Part shown: positions 1 to 6,983 of the stretch, piece by piece | How positions within the stretch are numbered: the first letter of the stretch is position 1 | How the letters are laid out: every line of letters begins with the position of its first letter | DNA from: Candidatus Caenarcanales bacterium | GTDB lineage: Bacteria; Cyanobacteriota; Vampirovibrionia; LMEP-6097 | Reading direction: 5' to 3' | Assembly: GCA_022447685.1 (NCBI GenBank) | Contig: JAKVAO010000015.1 | Span: forward strand, 1 to 39,751 | DNA length: 39,751 nucleotides | Program-made: the position numbers and the translations under genes | The notes under the pieces: generated by a model | Told to the model about the DNA's origin: nothing | Seen by the model: the letters and a program-made list of their open reading frames with translations, nothing else | Database searches by the model: none

Positions 1-14
1 CTCCAAGTCTATAG

Positions 15-230
15 ACGCCTTCTAACCCCATTAGGTTCCATAGCTTAAATATTACTAACTTTCAAGACAGGCTCTTAGAATATTTAAACTCTAGAAAAGA
101 AAAAGAAAGTGCAGACCTTCAAAAATTTATCGGACACTTTTATTTAGAAGATTCTTTTAGAAATACATTAAAGAAAACTAATGAACAAATTGCTTTCTTT
201 GAAAATCCAATTAATAATTCATCTTCCTAA
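15..230 (+). CDS. C-terminal part of an unknown protein (start not visible)
   Basis: A reading frame is open from just after a stop at 12-14 to a TAA at 228-230 and has no ATG. It would encode about 71 residues, hydrophilic and rich in Lys, Glu, Asn and Phe, ending in a Ser-rich tail, which resembles the composition of real proteins nearby. A second frame is open from base 1 to a stop at 46-48. The gene may therefore cross a frameshift near the CCCC run at about 26-29, or two genes may overlap here. I do not recognise a family. It could also be a chance open frame. Confidence 0.35.
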   Translation, partial: TPSNPIRFHSLNITNFQDRLLEYLNSRKEKESADLQKFIGHFYLEDSFRNTLKKTNEQIAFFENPINNSSS

Positions 231-453
231 ATGAGTCACAGGCTACCGCCTCCAATTTTCACTTCGTTCAATTGCATCCTTGCAGGCGCATTAGAACCGA
301 AACTTCATTTCGCCCCTTCTATCTATGAAGCACTAACCACGACATGTTAAAATCAGTTATCTTGAACGATTTTTTCTAAATTAATCACCATGAAAATTAT
401 AGGATCAAAGCATCAAAAAACTAATTATCTAGCTCCAGAGGAGACATTAAGAA
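231..453. other. intergenic spacer with small hairpins
   Basis: No convincing gene is seen. Two small stem-loops are visible: CAATT/AATTG at 253-274 and CGAAA/TTTCG at 298-312. A TAAATT box at 377-382 lies 7 nt before an ATG at 390 that opens a 38-codon frame running into the next gene. The spacer is more GC-rich near 240-315 than the flanking coding DNA, like the other repeat-bearing spacers of the window. Confidence 0.35.
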
Positions 454-1839
454 ATGAGATCTGCCTATTATCTAACAATAAAAAAATTTATAAACACCAA
501 ATCTAGAATTATTGCAAGACAGTTCTTTATTGACCTATTAAAACTAGGCAAGAAGGATGCATTAGCGAATTTAAATGGAAAAATTAACAATAATAATTTA
601 TTAAAATCACCACTCTCCAATGAAGAAGTTGATGATCTAAAGACATCTCTAAAACATCTCAACAATAGATTCCCTAATTTGGTTGATGAAGCTGACTGGA
701 ATCCCCTAATATCTAAAGCTAATCACAATGATTCTCAAAAACCTTCAACTATTGAAGATCAAGATACTGATATTGAACTAGGTTCCAATTCCTCAAACTA
801 TCAATTAAGCTTATTTACTACAAGACAAGAAAAATCCAAAATTAATACAATTAGATACAGATTAGATGAGCACTGGGTAAAATTAAAAGTCATAACTAAT
901 GAAAATGGGCAGAAAATCTTAGATTTAGCAAATAGCAATGTTCTTGAACAGCTGAAGGGAAATAGAAAAGCATATGACATATATGAAATTTTTAAAGACG
1001 CAGATAGAAATTCTAATAAATGGTTCAATCCATTAAAAAATATAGATCAAATTATTTTTGGAGAAGAAGATCTAAATATACTTGTAAGTGCAAATCCTTC
1101 TGCAGGAGAATATCCATACGGAATCATACCAAAAAGCTCTGTGAGACTTGTAAATAGTAAGAACATTAAAGAACTTGGATTTGTAGCATTGCCTGATATA
1201 CCACCAAAAATTAGTGAAAATATGACTTTATGGCGAGGTGGACAATTAAAAAAAAATGGTCAATTAGATATGACTGCCACACAACTTGTAGTTGATTCAT
1301 TAAAAGACTATCATAAAATAACTAATTTCGCTTCTATCTTTAGTGAGATAAGTCATGAAAATTTATCCGCAAAATATGGAGTTAAGTCCATAAAACTGAA
1401 TAAGGAAGATCTTAAACATTTAGCTAAAGAGTCTTGTGAACTAAGTATTAATTTCACATCAATACTTGATACTGACTTTGAAGACAAGATATTAGCTATT
1501 CCAATTATTAGTGAAGAGGAAGAAAGCCCTCAAGAAGCAATTCTTGTAAAAGGTACTCTAAGTCCAGATGGACTTCTAGATCTTTCTGAAAACAGTTTAT
1601 TCTTGAGCAAGAAATATGGGGCTGAAACTTATAGAGCAAGGGAATTTATAAAAGGCTTTGTATACCTTCTAAAAAATCAAAAAGATATAAATTCATCAAT
1701 AACAAAATTCAAATTTAATCAAAAAGATATCAAAACACTAGCAACTGCGACTAAATATATTTTAGATAAAGAAGATCAGGAGTTTTTAATAAATAGAGTA
1801 ATAAATGAAGATTTTATGCTTGAAGGCAACAGTAAATAA
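454..1839 (+). CDS. hypothetical protein, 461 aa
   Basis: Long open frame with a good ribosome binding site (AGAGGAGA at 437-444, about 9 nt before the ATG), so it is very probably a real gene. The product is hydrophilic, with no signal peptide or membrane segment. It has a basic N-terminus, an acidic Asn/Ser-rich stretch around residues 85-115 and a mixed alpha/beta-looking remainder. No catalytic motif that I know is visible and I do not recognise a family. It belongs to a set of large, polar, unassigned proteins scattered through the window. The next gene starts 68 nt downstream from its own promoter, so the two are probably not one operon. Confidence 0.75.
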   Translation: MRSAYYLTIKKFINTKSRIIARQFFIDLLKLGKKDALANLNGKINNNNLLKSPLSNEEVDDLKTSLKHLNNRFPNLVDEADWNPLISKANHNDSQKPSTIEDQDTDIELGSNSSNYQLSLFTTRQEKSKINTIRYRLDEHWVKLKVITNENGQKILDLANSNVLEQLKGNRKAYDIYEIFKDADRNSNKWFNPLKNIDQIIFGEEDLNILVSANPSAGEYPYGIIPKSSVRLVNSKNIKELGFVALPDIPPKISENMTLWRGGQLKKNGQLDMTATQLVVDSLKDYHKITNFASIFSEISHENLSAKYGVKSIKLNKEDLKHLAKESCELSINFTSILDTDFEDKILAIPIISEEEESPQEAILVKGTLSPDGLLDLSENSLFLSKKYGAETYRAREFIKGFVYLLKNQKDINSSITKFKFNQKDIKTLATATKYILDKEDQEFLINRVINEDFMLEGNSK

Positions 1840-1892
1840 GAAGCTATTTAGTAAGATCTCCACTAGACTCAATTTGACTTATAATTTCATAC

Positions 1893-1908
1893 TATAATAT
1901 TACTTGCA
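1893..1908 (+). promoter_or_regulatory. -10 box giving a leaderless start
   Basis: TATAAT at 1893-1898 is followed by only 9 nt before the ATG at 1908, with no Shine-Dalgarno sequence. A TTGACT at 1874-1879 lies upstream but only 13 nt away, shorter than the usual -35 spacing. Transcription should begin within a few bases of the start codon. Confidence 0.55.
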
Positions 1909-2897
1909 TGCAAAAAAAGCTCATCTACTTAGTTTTATTCTCTTCAATAACATTATTCTCTAGCTCATGTAATATTCCATTTAGAGAACCCCTACTTAAA
2001 ATCAGTGAAGAATATCATTTAGATTTTCTCAGTGAATTCTTAGAGTCTAATAAACTAGAAGAAATAGAAAATAGTCCTGTAGAAAATGACCAGGGAGCCC
2101 ATGAACATGGCACTTCAAGTGAGCACGATAAAAATCATGGTCACTCAAAAAAGCATAAAAAACATCATAGTGCTTCTTCAGGAAAACAAGTTCACCAAAT
2201 CGATCACTCAATTCTTTGGGTACAAAACTCTGCTGAATACTCAGCACTCTGCCACCAAGCCTATAACAATGCTGCTTACAGACTAGAAGAGAAGCTAAAT
2301 AAATACGAATCTAAGAAAAAAGCTGCAATCATTTTAGATTTAGACGAAACCGTTTTGGATAACTCACCATTCTCAGCAAAACTATTCTTAGACAATAAAG
2401 ACTATAGTGATACTGCCTGGGACAAATGGGTTGAACTAGCTGATGCTGAAGCAATACCAGGAGCCAAAACATTCCTAGATGAAATAGATCCGAGTAAAGT
2501 TGAAATATTCTATGTCAGTAATAGACACATAAAACACCTAGATGCTACTTTCGAAAATTTGAAGAAGTTAGAAATTCCAGTGAAAAAAGAAAATATACTT
2601 CTCAGAGAAGACAGCTCCAGTAAAGAACTCAGAAGAGAACTAATAGCTGAAAATCATGAAATTCTATTATTAATAGGTGATAATTTAATCGATTTCACTG
2701 ATATCTTTGATGCTCACCCTAGCTCACAATTCAGATATAGATTAATGGAAACCTTACACGATGAATATGGCGATAAATTCATAGTTCTTCCTAATCCTAA
2801 TTATGGACAGTGGTTGTCTGCACTATACAACTACAACTACGATTTAAGTAGAGAAGAAAAGTTTGATATAGCAAAGCAAAGTTTACTTAGTTTTTAA
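1908..2897 (+). CDS. 5'-nucleotidase, lipoprotein e(P4)-type acid phosphatase (HAD superfamily)
   Basis: The N-terminus is a lipoprotein signal: Lys-Lys, a hydrophobic stretch, then a lipobox with Cys at residue 21, so the protein should be anchored to a membrane on the outer side of the cytoplasm. The conserved entry segment of this family (WVQNSAEYSALC, about 104-115) precedes the HAD catalytic motif DLDET at 144-148, in which the first Asp would be the phosphorylated nucleophile and the second the acid/base. A later GDN matches the Mg-binding HAD motif. Family members remove phosphate from nucleotides or other phosphomonoesters in the periplasm so that the nucleoside can be taken up. An insert rich in His and Lys (about residues 64-88) sits between anchor and catalytic domain and is not part of the ordinary fold. 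The start is supported by the -10 box just upstream. Confidence 0.85.
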   Translation: MQKKLIYLVLFSSITLFSSSCNIPFREPLLKISEEYHLDFLSEFLESNKLEEIENSPVENDQGAHEHGTSSEHDKNHGHSKKHKKHHSASSGKQVHQIDHSILWVQNSAEYSALCHQAYNNAAYRLEEKLNKYESKKKAAIILDLDETVLDNSPFSAKLFLDNKDYSDTAWDKWVELADAEAIPGAKTFLDEIDPSKVEIFYVSNRHIKHLDATFENLKKLEIPVKKENILLREDSSSKELRRELIAENHEILLLIGDNLIDFTDIFDAHPSSQFRYRLMETLHDEYGDKFIVLPNPNYGQWLSALYNYNYDLSREEKFDIAKQSLLSF

Positions 2898-2964
2898 TGC
2901 ATTTAAATTAATTTTCGCCTAATCTAATTAGTACAAATATACATTCAGCACTTTTATTCAATAC

Positions 2965-2990
2965 TAAAGTGTATAAAGCTTTTCCTAAAT
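2965..2990 (+). promoter_or_regulatory. possible flagellar-type (sigma-28-like) promoter
   Basis: TAAAGTGT at 2965-2972 resembles the sigma-28 -35 element (7 of 8 to TAAAGTTT). After 10 nt it is followed by TCCTAAAT, which matches the GCCGATAA -10 only weakly (4 of 8). The position, about 65 nt upstream of the flagellar pair, is suitable. The match is marginal. Confidence 0.2.
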
Positions 2991-3053
2991 AGTCTCTTAG
3001 CTTAGTTGGAAAACATAAGATCCAGCGAATATATATAAGCAAGAGGTTAGTTT

Positions 3054-3821
3054 ATGTCTTTAAGTACAATTCGCTTTACTGGATCATCACTAAGAAACGT
3101 GCAAGACGGTTTAGGCGTAGTATCTGATAATATTTCAAACGTAAGTACCCATGGTTTCAAAGAAAGATTACTAAACTTTGAAAATGTTCAAAGTAAAACA
3201 GTTGATGGTGTTTCATACTCAGGTTCTTTTCTAGTTTCAACTGGTACAGATTTTTCACAAGGTGGTCTGGAGTTCACAGACAACCAATCAAATATGGCAA
3301 TTACCGGCAATGGATTTTTCGTTGTTCAAAATACAAGTGGAGAGATGTTCTTCACTAGATCTGGAACTTTTAATATTGACTCAGAATCGAATCTAGTAGA
3401 TTCTAACGGTAATTATGTCCTTTCCTCAGGCGGGGGGAGAGTGACTTTCCCAGAGGATATGAGTACATTCTCAATAAATCCTGCTGGGGAAATTTTAATT
3501 CAATTTGATGAGCAAGAGTCTGTTTTCTTAGATCAGATTCAGCTTGCAGATTTCAATAACCCTGAAGGACTTACCAATATAGGATCTAACTTATATTTGC
3601 AAACAGCCTCGTCAGGAGTAGCAAATTTTTCTACAGCTCTTCAACCAGGGAGCTCAACAGCCTCATCTAGAATCACGGCTGGAGCACTTGAAAGAAGTAA
3701 CGTAGACCTTTCAGATGAACTAGTAGATTTAATGACTTTACAAAGGTCATATCAAGCAATTTCAAGAGCCACTACTACATCAGATGAATTACTTGATACC
3801 ACACTAGGACTAATCAGATAA
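3054..3821 (+). CDS. flagellar hook-basal body protein (FlgE/FlgF/FlgG family)
   Basis: 255 residues, the usual length of the FlgF/FlgG rod proteins. The N-terminal rod signature (VSDNISNVSTHGFKE, about 23-37) matches the conserved NN-L-N-x-T-GFK helix. A central AITGNGFFVV matches the family's GDGFF core, and the C-terminal helix with GALERSNVDLSDELVDLM and the LQRSYQA motif is the Flg_bbr_C domain that packs the axial helical core. It would be exported by the flagellar type III apparatus and assemble in the rod or hook. Its N-terminus is atypical for FlgG, so I do not choose between FlgE, FlgF and FlgG. An AAGAGG Shine-Dalgarno sequence precedes the ATG. It is 20 nt upstream of a second family member and surely co-transcribed with it. 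Confidence 0.85.
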   Translation: MSLSTIRFTGSSLRNVQDGLGVVSDNISNVSTHGFKERLLNFENVQSKTVDGVSYSGSFLVSTGTDFSQGGLEFTDNQSNMAITGNGFFVVQNTSGEMFFTRSGTFNIDSESNLVDSNGNYVLSSGGGRVTFPEDMSTFSINPAGEILIQFDEQESVFLDQIQLADFNNPEGLTNIGSNLYLQTASSGVANFSTALQPGSSTASSRITAGALERSNVDLSDELVDLMTLQRSYQAISRATTTSDELLDTTLGLIR

Positions 3822-3841
3822 GCATAGAAGGAGAAGCATAG

Positions 3842-5332
3842 ATGCCACTAAGTTCACTATTCATTGGATCCAAAGGAGTTACAGAGCACCAAAAAGCTGT
3901 AGCTACTGTTGCAAACAATTTATCAAACGTTAACACAGTTGCGTTTAAGAAAACTAAAGTCGCGTTCCAAGAATCAGTAGGAACTATAATCAAAAACGGT
4001 AGTAACCCATCAACCAGAGCAGGTGGTACTAACCCTATGGAAATTGGTACAGGTGTAGACCTTGCTTCCGTTGCGACTATCTTCGATCAAGGTTCTATTA
4101 GGAATACAGGGCAAAACTTAAACTTAGCAATCAATGGTGATGGTTTTTTTGTTGTTAGTACTGGTGCTGCTCCTGGAGACGGCTTAGTCAATACACTATA
4201 CACAAGAAATGGAAATTTCAATCTAGATGCCGCAGGTAATCTAGTCACGGCTGGCGGTAATAAAGTTATGGGAGCGGCTTTCTATAATGATAAAACTGGT
4301 GAAGTAAAAACTGTAGAGAATTATACCGGGATTACTTGGTGGACTGATCAAGATATACAAATACCAAGTAATCCAGCAATGGTAGATGGAGCTGGTGGTC
4401 CTGCTGGTCAAATCCAAGCTGGTCCAGGTAGCCCACAATTTGATGAAAGACAAGTAGCAGAACTGAGTATTCGAGGATCTCTCACTAACCCAACTACACC
4501 TGTTAACCAAGGTGAGGTAGGAGAATTATCTCTAACCATGAATGCTTTTGGTAACTTTGTCATTGCATATGATGAAACGGCTGCAACACCAGCAGGTCCG
4601 CGATATGAGTTTGAATATGATCCATCTGTACCTTTAAGTACATCAGCTAATACATTTATACTCTCAGATGTAGCTGGTACTGGAGATGCCGTACAAATGA
4701 GACTTAGATTAAAGCCAGGTGTTACCAGGTTTGAAGAAGCTTTTACAGGATTTACTTTCTCAGCTGGTGTCGGCTCCTCATTAACTTTCCCTGGGGGTGT
4801 CGTCGCAGCTCCTGCTGGTGCTAATACTGTTCAGGTAGGTACAGACATTACTGTTGGTGAAGATGATGTACCATTTTTGAAAACTATTGATATGCAGAAT
4901 TTATTTGATCCAATTAAAGTTCCACCATTTTTCTATACCGTTGACTCATCGGTTGAGAATTCAGTAGCCAATGTCTCTATAGGTGGAGATGGTTCCATCT
5001 CAATATTTGGTTCAAGTTCAGAGCGGATGATCGTAGGTAGAGTAATACTCTCTAATTTTAGAAACTACGATGGTTTGCTTGCTAAAGGAAATTCGCTTTA
5101 TATCGAATCTCCTAACTCAGGTGTTGCTTCCATAGCCTTACTCGGAGGTCCAAGTGACAAAGCTGCTCCCGTTGTCGACTCTACCCAGATCGTATCTGGT
5201 GGCTTAGAGATGGGTAACGTCGACATTGCGGAGGAGTTCTCAGATATGATTGCATTCCAGAGGGGATTACAGGCAAGTGCTCGAACGGTTAGTATTTCAG
5301 ATGAAATTCTTCAGTCAATTCTGAATATCTAA
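3842..5332 (+). CDS. flgE: flagellar hook protein FlgE-like
   Basis: 496 residues, too long for a rod protein and in the range of hook proteins. The N-terminal ANNLSNVNTVAFKKTK (about 23-38), the central NGDGFFVV (about 98-105) and the C-terminal GGLEMGNVDIAEEFSDMIAFQRGLQA are the conserved axial-family helices. Between them lies a large Gly/Ala/Pro-rich region (about 170-380) that would form the surface domains of the hook. AAGGAG lies about 9 nt upstream of the ATG. Together with the gene before it, it forms a two-gene unit ended by the terminator at 5409. The rest of the flagellar regulon is not in the window. The symbol is given by length and domain order and is not certain. Confidence 0.75.
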   Translation: MPLSSLFIGSKGVTEHQKAVATVANNLSNVNTVAFKKTKVAFQESVGTIIKNGSNPSTRAGGTNPMEIGTGVDLASVATIFDQGSIRNTGQNLNLAINGDGFFVVSTGAAPGDGLVNTLYTRNGNFNLDAAGNLVTAGGNKVMGAAFYNDKTGEVKTVENYTGITWWTDQDIQIPSNPAMVDGAGGPAGQIQAGPGSPQFDERQVAELSIRGSLTNPTTPVNQGEVGELSLTMNAFGNFVIAYDETAATPAGPRYEFEYDPSVPLSTSANTFILSDVAGTGDAVQMRLRLKPGVTRFEEAFTGFTFSAGVGSSLTFPGGVVAAPAGANTVQVGTDITVGEDDVPFLKTIDMQNLFDPIKVPPFFYTVDSSVENSVANVSIGGDGSISIFGSSSERMIVGRVILSNFRNYDGLLAKGNSLYIESPNSGVASIALLGGPSDKAAPVVDSTQIVSGGLEMGNVDIAEEFSDMIAFQRGLQASARTVSISDEILQSILNI

Positions 5333-5408
5333 TCAGTAACAATTTTCCTCCTTTGACCTAGTTTGAAATAGTTACAGTTATATAAATTTTTGGGAGAGGG
5401 AGAAGATC

Positions 5409-5444
5409 AAGAAACAGCTGCGACGGCGGCTGTTTCTTTTTTTT
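5409..5444 (+). terminator. Rho-independent terminator of the flagellar pair
   Basis: A 10-bp perfect stem, AAGAAACAGC at 5409-5418 and GCTGTTTCTT at 5429-5438, has a GC-rich loop and is followed by a run of T to 5444. It lies about 75 nt after the hook gene stop. Confidence 0.9.
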
Positions 5445-5522
5445 GTGATTATTTATTGTATTTTGTCTTAAATATGATGGTAAAATTTTCAAAGTTTTGC
5501 AAACTAATTGCGCGCTATATTA

Positions 5523-6401
5523 ATGCAAAATATAGAAACTATCAAAAAATTTATCGAAGATGAGCTTGAAAATGACGAAGCTAAGCTTGAAACTCGCATA
5601 ATTTTAGAAAAAGTTTTGAATATCAATAGCTCAGAAATTATTACTAAAGCTAAAACACCTGTCACTCAACAACAAATCCAAAAAATCAAAGATATTATTA
5701 AGCTTAGAAATGATAAAAAAATTCCTCTTGCCTATATCCTTGAAGAAGCACATTTTCTTGATTTAAAGCTTTTTATAAATTCTGATGTTTTAGTACCTCG
5801 ACCAGAAACTGAATTACTAGTAGATTTAATACTGCAAGAAATTAAGAAACGTAAAATCCGCCAGCCAACTATACTCGACATTGGTACAGGATCTGGCTGT
5901 ATCGCAATAGCACTCAAAAAAGCCATACCAAGTGCAACAGCTTATGCATCTGATATCTCTAAAGCCTCTCTGCAAATAGCTTCAATCAATGCAGAAAAAT
6001 ATAATTTGGATATCAATTTCATTCTTGGTGATTACCTAGATCCATTTCTCGGACACCTGAAATCTCCAATAGCAGTTCCTATAATCAGGGCTGAGCCACC
6101 TTACTTCGACATTGCAGTGTCAAATCCACCATATATTAGTGAAGAAGATTACCAAAAACTAGAAGCAGAATTATTCCATGAACCCAAACACGCTCTAGTT
6201 GGTTTTCCCTATGAGCATCTAAAGAAGCAATTAGAAGGGCTCATCAAAGAAAATGGTTTTTTTGCCTTTGAGTTTGGTTTTGGGCAAAAAGAGAAATTAC
6301 AGAAAATTTTTAGCGAGGCTAAATTTTATCAAGATTTAGCTGGTCTTGATAGGATAGGATTAGTAGAAAGTTCTTACCTAAAAAAAGATGGCAATTCTTA
6401 A
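5523..6401 (+). CDS. prmC: peptide chain release factor N5-glutamine methyltransferase PrmC
   Basis: The SAM-dependent methyltransferase fold is clear: VPRPETE (91-97), motif I DIGTGSG (119-125) and the catalytic NPPY (201-204) that clamps the target glutamine amide. PrmC methylates the GGQ glutamine of release factors RF1 and RF2, raising termination efficiency. The N-terminal helical domain is present and the length (292 aa) is normal. I prefer the ATG at 5523 over a TTG at 5508 because family members begin a short distance before the first helix. No Shine-Dalgarno sequence is visible. The linker between motifs IV-V around residues 175-195 looks slightly longer than usual. The next gene overlaps its 3' end by 14 nt. 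Confidence 0.9.
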   Translation: MQNIETIKKFIEDELENDEAKLETRIILEKVLNINSSEIITKAKTPVTQQQIQKIKDIIKLRNDKKIPLAYILEEAHFLDLKLFINSDVLVPRPETELLVDLILQEIKKRKIRQPTILDIGTGSGCIAIALKKAIPSATAYASDISKASLQIASINAEKYNLDINFILGDYLDPFLGHLKSPIAVPIIRAEPPYFDIAVSNPPYISEEDYQKLEAELFHEPKHALVGFPYEHLKKQLEGLIKENGFFAFEFGFGQKEKLQKIFSEAKFYQDLAGLDRIGLVESSYLKKDGNS

Positions 6402-6861
6402 CTGTAGTGATGATAATCAAAACCCAGACTCCAAAACATTTTTGGAGATAAAACTTGGTGAAAAATTTAAGTCGAGGGAAGAGGAGTGGCAAAGATTTTC
6501 CATAAATTTTATCAGCGGTAAAAAAACCATTAATTTTAATACGGATAAGAAACAAGCAGAAGAAATAAAAGGTCTTTTCTGCTTGAATGTAAGTTCAGTA
6601 AATGAACTTAAACAATTAACTCAAAACTTAAGTGAATTTATTAAAAATGAAAAGCAAAAAGAATTTGTCTTTGAAACTATAGAGCCAAGCTTCGAACTTA
6701 GAATCTCCAAAGCTCACAATAATGCTTTCAAAGTTTATTCCTGGGTAGACTCTGGTAATACCAGTACAATAATCTACACTTGGGATGCTTTGGGTATACG
6801 CTATATGACAAGTAAGGAAAACTTACTTAAGTTTATAGATGAACTCACTCCTTATACCTAG
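6388..6861 (+). CDS. hypothetical protein, 157 aa
   Basis: Starts inside the last codons of prmC (14-nt overlap) and so is probably translated from the same mRNA. The product is soluble, Lys/Glu/Asn-rich, without signal or membrane segments. The second half contains alternating hydrophobic and aromatic residues (for example YSWVDSG and TIIYTWDA) that look like beta strands. No known motif is seen. Its TAG stop lies inside the left arm of the long palindrome at 6857-6983. Confidence 0.65.
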   Translation: MAILNCSDDNQNPDSKTFLEIKLGEKFKSREEEWQRFSINFISGKKTINFNTDKKQAEEIKGLFCLNVSSVNELKQLTQNLSEFIKNEKQKEFVFETIEPSFELRISKAHNNAFKVYSWVDSGNTSTIIYTWDALGIRYMTSKENLLKFIDELTPYT

Positions 6862-6983
6862 AGCTAGTCTGGAAGTTTAATAGCAAGGCTTTCAAACTTT
6901 GAGAAGACTGAGTTGACTTCTGTCAATGATAGCTTCGAAAAGTTTGAGTAACGCAGCTAGTGGACTTTCAGGCTAGCTCTAGG
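6857..6983. repeat. 127-bp long imperfect palindrome between convergent genes (hairpin element, copy 1)
   Basis: Arms 6857-6884 and 6956-6983 pair over 28 positions with five mismatches; read as + strand RNA, four of the five become G-U wobbles. Inside lie TCAAACTTT/AAAGTTTGA and a terminal TTGAC-TTCT-GTCAA hairpin, so the whole element folds back almost continuously. The TAG stop of the upstream gene (6859-6861) and the TAG stop of the minus-strand protease (6979-6981) are in the two arms. It probably acts as a bidirectional terminator or mRNA 3' stabiliser, although it lacks a long T run. It shares internal blocks with the element at 31191-31337. Confidence 0.8.

Noticed and set aside
5508..5522. 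A five-codon N-terminal extension of prmC from a TTG
   Set aside because: PrmC homologues do not need it and the ATG at 5523 gives the normal length.
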